Positions 1 through 5,744 are shown, numbered from the stretch's first letter. The stretch: 6,584 nucleotides of DNA from an uncultured Burkholderiales bacterium (GCA_937897495.1 CALCBL010000342.1:1-6584), one strand, 5' to 3'. Notes: generated from the letters alone by a model not told the origin. Translations and numbers: made by a program.

Positions 1-94
1 ATGTGCAGAGACCTTGCGCCATTCTGGCGAGAAGGTTTATCAAATTGGACTGATCGCAGTTCAAGGTGATGGCGAGCAAGTTGTGGTGACCTAA
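1..94 (+). CDS. purM: Phosphoribosylformylglycinamidine cyclo-ligase (PurM), C-terminal 30 residues, partial
   Basis: Only the last 30 codons are present, read in the frame starting at base 2 and ending at the TAA at 92-94. The visible protein contains GEKVYQIGLI followed by EQVVV just before the end. This lines up with the E. coli PurM C-terminus as I recall it (GEN, then IGII, then EQRVVIE). PurM (AIR synthetase) is a cytoplasmic enzyme that closes the imidazole ring in step five of purine synthesis, turning FGAM into AIR with ATP. No catalytic motif falls in this fragment, so the call rests on the tail alone. The gene converges on sirB1, with 64 bases between the two stop codons. Confidence 0.7.
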   Translation, partial: CAETLRHSGEKVYQIGLIAVQGDGEQVVVT

Positions 95-106
95 AATCTT
101 TTAGGT
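89..106. repeat. Perfect inverted repeat over the purM stop codon
   Basis: Arms ACCTAAAA (89-96) and TTTTAGGT (99-106) are exact reverse complements around a 2-base centre. As RNA this would fold as 7 pairs with a 4-base loop. The stop codon of the PurM fragment lies in the left arm. The stem is A/T rich and no T run follows on either strand, so it is at best a weak transcription end or an RNA 3' end stabiliser. Confidence 0.4.
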
Positions 107-125
107 CTAACATCCATCCACGCCT

Positions 126-168
126 AACCGACCTTGAACCCTGTCTCTAGGGGCAGGCTCAGTCGGTT
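126..168. terminator. Possible stem-loop between convergent purM and sirB1
   Basis: An outer stem pairs AACCGAC (126-132) with GTCGGTT (162-168). Inside it, CCTGTCT (140-146) pairs with GGGCAGG (151-157), with two G-U pairs and a CTAG loop. The structure spans the sirB1 stop (159-161). Its place between two converging genes suggests a role at transcript ends, but neither strand has the T run of a standard intrinsic terminator, so I hold it weakly. Confidence 0.25.
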
Positions 169-1004
169 TGAAGACTTGCCAAGCGCTGCTTCACAGCCAC
201 TGCATCAGTTGCATTGGGCAGCTCTTCGACATACCTTAGCAAGTCCTTCAGCGCACGCTCTTTTTGACCCAACTCGATCAGCGCCAAGCCACGATCGCGG
301 ACTTCAAAAAGCGCCCCTGGATTGAGAACAATCAAGCGATCCATGACCAAAACAAGCCTTTCCCAATCTGCCTGACTGCTGAATATTTCTTTGAGATTTC
401 GAAGCATTCTGGTCAATATGTCGCGTGGCAGAGCGGGTTGCAAAAAAAGACCCAATGGCGTGTCCATGTCGCCAGAGGTTCCCATGTGAGGACGAAATGG
501 CGCCAAGCGTTCTGCTAAGTTATCTAAACCCAATGAATCGCCTGTCAGAGGGTCCATCACAATCAAGCCCTCAGGCAGTGTCACCTTCACTAAAAAATGA
601 CCCGGAAAAGACACGCCTTCCGCTTGCAAGCCCAACGCCTGTGCAAGCTCCAACCAAATAATGGCAATGGAAATTGGAATACCTCTTCGCGACCGCAATA
701 CCTCATTCAAGTAACTGTTTTCTGGTGCGTAAAAATTATTGGCGTTGCCAGCAAACCCTAACTCCGTGTAGAAAAATTGATTCAACACAGAAAGCGTTTT
801 GAGCGGATCTGATTCAAATTTCAAACGACGCCTTAAACGAACCAAAAGCGCGTCAGAGCTTGCCAAAACATCTTGGATGTCCAACTGCGGCTCTTCATCT
901 TGCGCAATGGACGCAGCAGCTTCTAGCAATGGGAAATCAGCGTCTGTTTCAACCAGACTTTTGAAATAACTGAGCGGCGTCACTGCCATCAACTGGAGGT
1001 TCAT
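159..1004 (-). CDS. sirB1: SirB1 family protein: transglutaminase-like domain plus TPR-like C-terminus
   Basis: The protein has 281 residues, close to E. coli SirB1/YchA (about 269). Residues 75-160 hold the family core: FFYTELGFAGNANNFY, then SRRGIPISIAIIW, then GVSFPGHFLVKV and VMDPLTG. It is related to transglutaminase/protease-like folds. His136 and Asp151 fit the last two triad positions, but the protein has no cysteine at all, so a thiol reaction is not expected. Residues 205-265 look like a TPR pair (LNPGALFEVRDRGLALIELG). The ATG at 1004 is chosen because GGAG lies 8 bases upstream and the next gene ends just before it. The open frame runs to 1151, but only by overlapping murJ. murJ ends 14 bases upstream on the same strand, so the two are probably co-transcribed. 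The family's molecular role is not known to me; the product is probably cytoplasmic, as I see no signal peptide. Confidence 0.85.
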   Translation of the reverse strand: MNLQLMAVTPLSYFKSLVETDADFPLLEAAASIAQDEEPQLDIQDVLASSDALLVRLRRRLKFESDPLKTLSVLNQFFYTELGFAGNANNFYAPENSYLNEVLRSRRGIPISIAIIWLELAQALGLQAEGVSFPGHFLVKVTLPEGLIVMDPLTGDSLGLDNLAERLAPFRPHMGTSGDMDTPLGLFLQPALPRDILTRMLRNLKEIFSSQADWERLVLVMDRLIVLNPGALFEVRDRGLALIELGQKERALKDLLRYVEELPNATDAVAVKQRLASLQTD

Positions 1005-1018
1005 GTGTCTGACTCCGG

Positions 1019-2584
1019 TTAACGACGCAACAAAGATTGCAAGCGCAAGCCGCTGAGGCGCAAACAAGCAAAATACAACAAAGCTGAGCCGATCAACACC
1101 AAGGCCATGGTGCCCAATCTGCCCCAAACCTGTTGCCGCATGGCCAACCAATCAAATGAAATACTTGCCCAAGCTAGAAAACCAGTCAATAACAAGCTGG
1201 CTAAAAGAACCTTGGCACCAAACACAGGCCAACCTGGCAAAGGCTTGTAACTGCCTTTGCGTATCAATCCGACCAATAGCCAAGCCGCATTCAACAAAGC
1301 ACCTAAGCCAATGGACAAAGCCAGGCCCGCATGGGCTAAATAAGGGACCAACACAACATTCATCACTTGCGTAAAACACAACACGACTACGGCAATTTTC
1401 ACAGGTGTTTTGATGTCCTGACTTGCGTAGTAACCAGGTGCCAAGACCTTGATGGCGACAAGTCCCAACAAACCTACACCGTACCCAGTCAGTGCCAAAG
1501 TGGTTTGCTGAACATCACGGTCTGTAAAGGCACCATAGTGATACAGCACCGACACCAAAGGTTGAGAAAAAACCAGCAAGGCTGCAGCACAAGGCAAGGC
1601 CAACAGCACAACCAAACGCAAGCCCCAATCGAGCATGGCTGCATATTCATCTTGATCGCCCTTCGCACGAGCTGCTGCCAACTGCGGCATGAGCACTGCG
1701 CCAAGAGCCACACCCAAAATAGCGGTTGGGAATTCCATGAGCCGGTCTGCGTAGGTCAGCCAACTGACGCTACCGGGGGCTAAATGCGATGCAATTTGCG
1801 TATTAATCAGCAAGGATATTTGAGCCACCCCAACCCCGAGCAAAGCTGGCAGCATCAAGGTGGCGATTTGACGAGAAGCAGGATCTGAAGCAGACCTTCG
1901 AATGGCAGACCACGTCAGGCCAATGCGAGGTAACAAACCGATTTTTGAAAGCGCAGGGATTTGAATGGCCAATTGCATGAAGCCGCCCAACATGACACCC
2001 ACGGGCAAAGCATAGATGGCCTGGATACCTTTTGACTTGAGCCAAGGCGCAAGCAGCCAAGCCGCACCGATCATGGCTAAATTCAACAACACAGGGGTGG
2101 CAGCAGGGACTGCAAATTTTTTCCACGTATTCAAGATGCCAGCGGACAAAGCCACCATCGACATAAAACCAATGTAGGGAAACATCCACCGAGTCATGTG
2201 AACAGCAGCTTCATACGATTCGGGTTGCTGCTGCAGTCCGCTGGCCATGGCCCAGACCAAGAAAGGCGCAGCCAAAACGCCCGCGAAACTCAAAAGCAAC
2301 AGTGACCACGCCAAAAGCGTTGCCACGTGATCTACAGCCTTTTTCGTGGCCTCATCTCCGTTTTGCGCTTTGCTGGCCGCTAAAACAGGGACAAATGCTT
2401 GGCTGAAAGCGCCCTCTGCGAAAAGCCGTCGGAACAGATTTGGAATACGAAAGGCCACATTAAATGCGTCTGTCAGCGCGCTGGCACCAAATGCAGAGGC
2501 AATGAAAAGCTCCCTGACCAAACCCGTGATGCGGGATGCCAGAGTCCAAAGGGAGACGGTGGATGCAGATTTAAGGAGGCTCAC
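1019..2584 (-). CDS. murJ: Lipid II flippase MurJ
   Basis: This 521-residue, strongly hydrophobic MOP-superfamily protein, expected to have 14 membrane helices, carries undecaprenyl-linked lipid II from the inner to the outer face of the cytoplasmic membrane for peptidoglycan synthesis. The N-terminus reads SLLKSASTVSLWTLASRITG. Charged residues known to matter in E. coli MurJ are all present at matching positions: Arg18, Arg24, Asp39 and Arg52, with Arg281 in YADRLMEFP corresponding to E. coli Arg270. That agreement supports the GTG start at 2582-2584. The frame stays open to 2686, but the extra 34 residues resemble nothing in the family and would cover the rpsT promoter. The start has no clear Shine-Dalgarno sequence; the bases before it are pyrimidine rich (CTCTCTTT). 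sirB1 follows after 14 bases on the same strand, and rpsT diverges upstream. Confidence 0.95.
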   Translation of the reverse strand: MSLLKSASTVSLWTLASRITGLVRELFIASAFGASALTDAFNVAFRIPNLFRRLFAEGAFSQAFVPVLAASKAQNGDEATKKAVDHVATLLAWSLLLLSFAGVLAAPFLVWAMASGLQQQPESYEAAVHMTRWMFPYIGFMSMVALSAGILNTWKKFAVPAATPVLLNLAMIGAAWLLAPWLKSKGIQAIYALPVGVMLGGFMQLAIQIPALSKIGLLPRIGLTWSAIRRSASDPASRQIATLMLPALLGVGVAQISLLINTQIASHLAPGSVSWLTYADRLMEFPTAILGVALGAVLMPQLAAARAKGDQDEYAAMLDWGLRLVVLLALPCAAALLVFSQPLVSVLYHYGAFTDRDVQQTTLALTGYGVGLLGLVAIKVLAPGYYASQDIKTPVKIAVVVLCFTQVMNVVLVPYLAHAGLALSIGLGALLNAAWLLVGLIRKGSYKPLPGWPVFGAKVLLASLLLTGFLAWASISFDWLAMRQQVWGRLGTMALVLIGSALLYFACLRLSGLRLQSLLRR

Positions 2585-2606
2585 AAAGAGAGTGTAGCGA
2601 CTGAAA

Positions 2607-2619
2607 TGACAGCTTGTCA
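2607..2619. repeat. Dyad TGACA-gct-TGTCA in the murJ/rpsT spacer
   Basis: Five-base perfect arms (2607-2611 and 2615-2619) surround three bases, about 23 bases upstream of the murJ GTG. It could be a protein-binding dyad or a small hairpin in the murJ leader. I do not recognise it as the site of any named regulator, and arms this short can arise by chance. Confidence 0.25.
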
Positions 2620-2645
2620 GGCCCCTATACCAAGTAGTTCTTTGG

Positions 2646-2673
2646 CTGATACAATAGCCGGCTTTGCTGACAA
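2646..2673 (-). promoter_or_regulatory. Candidate murJ promoter
   Basis: On the minus strand, TTGTCA (2668-2673, five of six matches to the -35 consensus) is followed after 16 bases by TATCAG (2646-2651, four of six to -10). Transcription would start near 2639 and give a leader of about 55 bases before the murJ GTG. The -10 is poor and it overlaps the candidate rpsT -10 on the other strand, so confidence is low. Confidence 0.3.
2647..2655 (+). promoter_or_regulatory. Candidate rpsT promoter (extended -10)
   Basis: TGATACAAT is a full extended -10 element: TG, one base, then TACAAT (five of six to consensus). No good -35 sits 16-18 bases upstream, which is tolerated for extended -10 promoters. 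Transcription would start near 2662, giving a leader of about 40 bases that contains the rpsT ribosome site AGGA at 2688-2691. Confidence 0.45.
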
Positions 2674-2701
2674 CATCCTCAGACACTAGGACTTAAATTA
2701 A

Positions 2702-2998
2702 ATGGCTTCTGCTAAACCCAAGAAAAAGAACCCCCGCCTGGCATCAGGCCGGAAACGCGCACGTCAAGACGTGAAACTGAACGCAGCGAACACCTCACTG
2801 CGCTCCAAATACCGCACCGCCGTCAAGAACGTTGAAAAAGCTGTTCTGGCTGGTGACAAAACCAAAGCAAGCGAACTGTTTGCCAAAATGCAAGCCGTTG
2901 TGGACACCGTTGCCGACAAAGGTATCTTCCACAAGAACAAAGCAGCTCGCGATAAGAGCCGCTTGTCAACCAAGGTGAAAGCCTTGGCCCTCGCCTGA
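2702..2998 (+). CDS. rpsT: 30S ribosomal protein S20
   Basis: This 98-residue, lysine- and arginine-rich protein binds 16S rRNA in the small ribosomal subunit early in assembly. The family pattern runs end to end: an N-terminal basic stretch with [11 protein letters not shown] (residues 18-28), [17 protein letters not shown] (32-48), [25 protein letters not shown], then [21 protein letters not shown] at the end. It is slightly longer than E. coli S20 (87 residues), mostly because of a basic N-terminal extension ([14 protein letters not shown]). The ATG at 2702 has AGGA at 2688-2691, 10 bases upstream. It stands as a single gene between murJ (divergent) and the DUF3579 gene (convergent), with its own promoter candidate and a strong terminator. 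Confidence 0.97.
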   Translation: MASAKPKKKNPRLASGRKRARQDVKLNAANTSLRSKYRTAVKNVEKAVLAGDKTKASELFAKMQAVVDTVADKGIFHKNKAARDKSRLSTKVKALALA

Positions 2999-3009
2999 TC
3001 AATTGATCA
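2996..3009. repeat. Perfect 14-base palindrome over the rpsT stop codon
   Basis: TGATCAATTGATCA reads the same on both strands and begins with the rpsT TGA. Folded as RNA it would make only 5 pairs with a 4-base loop. It contains two GATC sites. It may be chance, or a 3' end element upstream of the real terminator. Confidence 0.4.
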
Positions 3010-3036
3010 CCAGCCCGGCACCTGTCAAGGTTGCCG

Positions 3037-3049
3037 CCGTTTGAAACGG
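3037..3049 (+). repeat. Small hairpin CCGTTT-g-AAACGG in the rpsT 3' UTR
   Basis: Six-base perfect arms (3037-3042 and 3044-3049) meet around one base; a realistic fold is 5 pairs with a 3-base loop. It lies between the rpsT stop and the terminator and is not followed by a T run. It may be part of the transcript's 3' structure. Confidence 0.3.
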
Positions 3050-3073
3050 GTGCGCTGTCAGCAAAGAAAAAGC

Positions 3074-3099
3074 AAAAAGCCGTCTTAGGACGGCTTTTT
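3074..3099. terminator. Bidirectional intrinsic terminator for rpsT and the DUF3579 gene
   Basis: A perfect 11-pair stem is formed by five A, then GCCGTC (3074-3084), a TTAG loop (3085-3088), GACGGC and a T run (3089-3099). On the plus strand six T follow the GC-rich stem, ending rpsT 76 bases after its stop. On the minus strand the A run becomes a T run, ending the DUF3579 transcript about 27 bases after its stop. One element therefore serves both converging genes. Confidence 0.93.
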
Positions 3100-3125
3100 T
3101 GTGGGCGTCTTTCTAAAGACAATTT

Positions 3126-3440
3126 CTATTTGGGAGGAATTGGCAGCAAGCAAGCCTCGGACACTTGCAGGTTGTTGTCTTTGGCAAAACTCATCAGAAA
3201 GTCCCATGCCATGGGCTCATAGCCACGCAGGTCGGTGTGAACCACCACACACTTGATGCCCCCTAAGGTTTGCGGAATACACCAAGGCGAATAGCTGAGG
3301 TGGCTTCCTGGTGTGGCGCCCCCCGGTCTAAATTGCCCCATCACGCCAGCCAAGCGTTCAGCCCAATCGCTGGGGCGGAAAGTGCGGCCGTCCAAGGTAA
3401 TTCCTTGAATCAGAACTTCTTTGGCGTTGTTTGAAACCAT
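3126..3440 (-). CDS. DUF3579 family protein, function unknown
   Basis: This 104-residue protein matches my memory of the DUF3579 family, a small family seen mainly in betaproteobacteria. Signature parts are LIQGITLDGRTFRPSDWAERLAGVM (residues 10-34, split here only by reading), SYSPWCIP (49-56), GGIKCVVVHTDLRGYEPMAWD (60-80) and FLMSFAKDNNLQV (81-93). There is no signal peptide or membrane segment, so it is probably cytoplasmic. The ATG at 3440 is secure because an in-frame TGA lies only two codons upstream. No clear Shine-Dalgarno sequence precedes it. It converges on rpsT, sharing its terminator, and diverges from argD across 166 bases. As I recall, members of this family often lie beside argD/argF/argG in Burkholderiales, which hints at a link to arginine synthesis, but no activity can be read from the sequence. 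Confidence 0.85.
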   Translation of the reverse strand: MVSNNAKEVLIQGITLDGRTFRPSDWAERLAGVMGQFRPGGATPGSHLSYSPWCIPQTLGGIKCVVVHTDLRGYEPMAWDFLMSFAKDNNLQVSEACLLPIPPK

Positions 3441-3486
3441 CGATCAGAGGTTGTGAGAATTCGTGGGCATGCATCAGGGATCGCCT

Positions 3487-3499
3487 CAATGCTGCATTG
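3487..3499. repeat. Dyad CAATGC-t-GCATTG in the DUF3579/argD spacer
   Basis: Perfect six-base arms around one central base lie 47 bases upstream of the DUF3579 ATG and just before the AT-rich candidate promoter core. The form suits a dimeric repressor or activator site. I cannot name a regulator, and it is not an ARG-box sequence. Confidence 0.35.
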
Positions 3500-3525
3500 C
3501 AAAAGAATTGTATCTTATATAAGAC
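3497..3525. promoter_or_regulatory. AT-rich candidate promoter core between DUF3579 and argD
   Basis: The palindrome TCTTATATAAGA (3513-3524) is exact over 12 bases. On the plus strand, TTGCAA (3497-3502) followed by TATAAG (3518-3523) at 15 bases, or TAAGAC at 17, could start argD transcription. On the minus strand, TACAAT (3507-3512) is a good -10 for DUF3579, but its -35 is poor. The two directions would compete for the same bases. Spacing is imperfect in both cases, so exact starts are uncertain. Confidence 0.35.
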
Positions 3526-3542
3526 TTGAAGCTTAAATTCTG

Positions 3543-3599
3543 CCTCTAAAATCTCATCTCAGTGGCCCTCTTCGTTGGGCCGATTTCTTTTCAGAGGAG
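3543..3599 (+). promoter_or_regulatory. argD leader: attenuator-like hairpin and possible masking of the ribosome site
   Basis: GGCCC (3564-3568) pairs with GGGCC (3577-3581) around an 8-base loop containing TTCG, and is followed by GATTTCTTTT, so it looks like a weak intrinsic terminator placed before argD. Separately, CCTCT (3543-3547) is complementary to AGAGG (3593-3597), which is the core of the argD Shine-Dalgarno sequence. CCTCT occurs again inside the hairpin (3567-3571). The leader could thus switch folds, but the stem is only 5 pairs and no arginine-rich leader peptide is present. Confidence 0.35.
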
Positions 3600-3606
3600 T
3601 TCCCGC

Positions 3607-4809
3607 ATGTCCGCTTTCATTGAAGCCACTTCGCCGCACACCATGAACACGTATGGCCGCTTGCCCATTGCCATAAGCCACGGTCAGGGTTGCCGAGTTT
3701 GGGATGTCAATGGCAAAGTGTATTTAGACGCATTGGGCGGCATTGCAGTGAACACTTTAGGTCACAACCACCCCGAGTTGGTGCCCGCCCTGCAAGATCA
3801 ACTCAGCAAAATCATTCACAGTTGCAACTACTACCATGTGCCCAACCAAGAAAAGTTGGCGGCCAAGTTGGTTGAGTTGTCCGGCATGACCAATGTGTTT
3901 TTTTGCTGCACCGGTTTAGAGGCGAATGAGGCCGCTATCAAATTAGCGCGCAAGTTCGGTCATGACAAAGGCATCGACAATCCGGTCATCGTGGTCTACG
4001 AAAAAGCCTTTCACGGCCGCAGCATTGCCACCTTGAGTGCCACGGGCAACACCAAAATTCAGCAGGGTTTTGGGCCTTTGGTCGAGGGCTTCTTGCGCGT
4101 GCCCTTGAATGACATTGCGGCTTTGAAAAAGGCCACAGAAAACAACCCCAATGTGGTGGCCGTGTTTTTTGAAACCATCCAAGGTGAAGGCGGCGTGAAC
4201 CCCATGCACCTGGACTATCTCCGTGATGTTCGTGCCCTTTGTGACGACAAAGATTGGCTCATGATGATTGACGAAGTTCAATGCGGCATGGGCAGAACAG
4301 GCAAGTGGTTTGCGCACCAGTGGGCAGGCATCAAGGCCGACGTGATGCCCTTGGCGAAGGGCTTAGGTTCTGGCGTGCCGATTGCTGCTGTCGTAGCAGG
4401 ACCCAAAGCTGCCAACATTTTTCAGCCTGGCAATCACGGCACCACCTTTGGTGGCAATCCGCTGGCCATGCGTGCGGGCGTTGAAACCATTCGCATCATG
4501 GAAAAGGATGGCCTGCTAGACAATGCAGCCAAGGTAGGCGCTCACCTGAAAGCACGTTTTGAAAAAGGGCTTGAGGGCGCCAAAGGCATCAAAGAAATTC
4601 GCGGCCAAGGTTTGATGCTTGGCATTGAATTGGACAAGCCCTGCAGTGCACTCACATTGCGCGCAGCAGAAGCGGGTTTGTTGATCAGCGTCACAGCAGA
4701 CAGCGTCATTCGCATAGTACCGCCGCTCATCATGACTCAGGCTGAAGCCGATGAAGTGGCCGATATTTTGTTGCCGCTCATCCACACCTTTCTGTCGGAG
4801 TCATCCTAA
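3607..4809 (+). CDS. argD: Acetylornithine aminotransferase ArgD
   Basis: This 400-residue class III PLP aminotransferase has the normal length for the family. It moves an amino group between glutamate and N-acetylglutamate semialdehyde, giving N-acetylornithine in cytoplasmic arginine synthesis. In order I see LDALGGIAVNTLGHNHP (residues 40-56), the cofactor loop FFCCTGLEANEAAIKLARKFG (98-118, read in two parts), AFHGRS (134-139), ETIQGEGG (189-196), IDEVQCGMGRTG (221-232) with Asp222 for the PLP ring nitrogen, the Schiff-base Lys251 in PLAKGLG, GTTFGGNP (278-285) with Thr280, and RIVPPL (369-374). The start is the ATG at 3607, with GGAG 7 bases upstream; an open extension to a GTG at 3562 runs through the leader hairpin and is rejected. 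Its TAA overlaps the argF ATG. Many ArgD proteins also act on succinyl-diaminopimelate precursors, so a lysine-pathway role is possible. Confidence 0.95.
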   Translation: MSAFIEATSPHTMNTYGRLPIAISHGQGCRVWDVNGKVYLDALGGIAVNTLGHNHPELVPALQDQLSKIIHSCNYYHVPNQEKLAAKLVELSGMTNVFFCCTGLEANEAAIKLARKFGHDKGIDNPVIVVYEKAFHGRSIATLSATGNTKIQQGFGPLVEGFLRVPLNDIAALKKATENNPNVVAVFFETIQGEGGVNPMHLDYLRDVRALCDDKDWLMMIDEVQCGMGRTGKWFAHQWAGIKADVMPLAKGLGSGVPIAAVVAGPKAANIFQPGNHGTTFGGNPLAMRAGVETIRIMEKDGLLDNAAKVGAHLKARFEKGLEGAKGIKEIRGQGLMLGIELDKPCSALTLRAAEAGLLISVTADSVIRIVPPLIMTQAEADEVADILLPLIHTFLSESS

Positions 4810-5744
4810 TGCTTACGCAGGCACCCGCCACGCCTCTTCGGCATTACTTGCAATTCACAGATTTAAACGCTGAAGAATATGCGCATGTTTTCAAGCGTGC
4901 ATCGTTCATCAAAGCCAAGTTCAAGGCCTACGAAAAATACCAGCCACTGACAGACCGCACCTTGGCCATGATCTTTGAGAAAGCCTCCACACGCACACGT
5001 GTGAGCTTTGAAGCAGGCATGTACCAAATGGGGGGCTCGGTTGTGCACCTCACAACTGGCGACAGCCAACTGGGGCGCGCAGAACCCATTGAAGACAGTG
5101 CCAGAGTGATCAGCCGCATGGTCGATCTGGTCATGATTCGAACCTATGGGCAAGACAAAATTGAAACCTTTGCCAAGCATTCACGCGTCCCCGTCATCAA
5201 CGGGCTGACCAATGAGTTTCACCCATGCCAAATCTTGGCAGACATCTTTACCTACATCGAGCACCGAGGCTCTATTCAAGGCAAAACAGTGGCCTGGGTG
5301 GGTGATGGCAACAACATGGCCAACACTTGGCTCCAAGCTGCCGACTTGCTGGGTTTTAAGGTCAACCTCAGCACCCCTAGTGGCTACGAAGTTGACCCAG
5401 CAGTTGTGGGCGTTCGAAGTGCTGCCAGTACGCAGTTCTTCAAAGATCCGATGCAAGCTTGTGAAGGCGCTGATTTGGTCACCACCGATGTGTGGACCAG
5501 CATGGGCTATGAAGCAGAGAACGAAGCCCGCAAAAAAGCGTTTGCCGATTGGTGCGTCGACGAGGAGATGATGAAAGTGGCCAAGCCCGATGCGCTGTTC
5601 ATGCATTGCCTACCCGCTCACAGAGGCGAGGAAGTCAGTGCAGAAGTCATCGATGGGCCTCAGTCAGTGGTGTGGGATGAAGCTGAAAATCGCATGCATG
5701 CGCAAAAGGCCTTGATGGAATTTTTACTGCTTGGCAAAGTCTGA
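4809..5744 (+). CDS. argF: Ornithine carbamoyltransferase ArgF
   Basis: This 311-residue enzyme joins carbamoyl phosphate to ornithine to form citrulline, normally as a cytoplasmic trimer. The carbamoyl phosphate motif STRTR is at residues 60-64 and HPCQ at 138-141. The ornithine-binding DVWTSMG is at 227-233, and the catalytic MHCLPAHRG is at 265-273 with Cys267. A conserved Arg295 follows in ENRMHAQ. The length is typical of the anabolic enzyme, and its place behind argD argues for synthesis, not for the catabolic arginine deiminase route. The ATG (4809-4811) overlaps the argD TAA as TAATG, and GGAG lies 8 bases upstream inside argD, so translation is probably coupled. I see no clear terminator in the 49 bases between its stop and the converging monooxygenase gene. 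Confidence 0.96.
   Translation: MLTQAPATPLRHYLQFTDLNAEEYAHVFKRASFIKAKFKAYEKYQPLTDRTLAMIFEKASTRTRVSFEAGMYQMGGSVVHLTTGDSQLGRAEPIEDSARVISRMVDLVMIRTYGQDKIETFAKHSRVPVINGLTNEFHPCQILADIFTYIEHRGSIQGKTVAWVGDGNNMANTWLQAADLLGFKVNLSTPSGYEVDPAVVGVRSAASTQFFKDPMQACEGADLVTTDVWTSMGYEAENEARKKAFADWCVDEEMMKVAKPDALFMHCLPAHRGEEVSAEVIDGPQSVVWDEAENRMHAQKALMEFLLLGKV

Noticed and set aside
1005..1151. An N-terminal extension of 49 residues on sirB1 reaching an ATG at 1151.
   Set aside because: It would overlap the end of murJ by more than 130 bases, shows no family sequence, and the ATG at 1004 has a good ribosome site.
1367..1783. Plus-strand open frame of 138 codons inside murJ.
   Set aside because: It is antisense to a clearly conserved gene and has low-complexity, unfamiliar protein sequence and no ribosome site. 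Similar shadow frames occur elsewhere in murJ, sirB1, argD and argF.
2585..2686. A 34-residue extension of MurJ to a GTG at 2684-2686.
   Set aside because: The family begins at SLLKSAS, and the E. coli residue numbers (Arg18, Arg24, Asp39, Arg52) match only when counted from the GTG at 2584. The extension covers the likely promoters.
3031..3222. Plus-strand open frame of 63 codons across the rpsT terminator.
   Set aside because: It begins in the rpsT 3' UTR, runs through the terminator stem and into the antisense of the DUF3579 gene, and has no recognisable product.
3469..3522. A 17-codon open frame upstream of argD as a possible attenuation leader peptide.
   Set aside because: It contains no arginine codons, has a poor ribosome site and overlaps the candidate promoter core, so it is probably not transcribed.
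3526..3540. TTGAAGCTTAAATTC as a possible ARG box for ArgR.
   Set aside because: It fits the TGAAT-N4-ATTCA pattern poorly, and only one weak copy is seen where tandem boxes would be expected.
3562..3606. Upstream GTG start for argD.
   Set aside because: It has no ribosome site and reads through the leader hairpin; the ATG at 3607 has GGAG 7 bases upstream and matches the family N-terminus.
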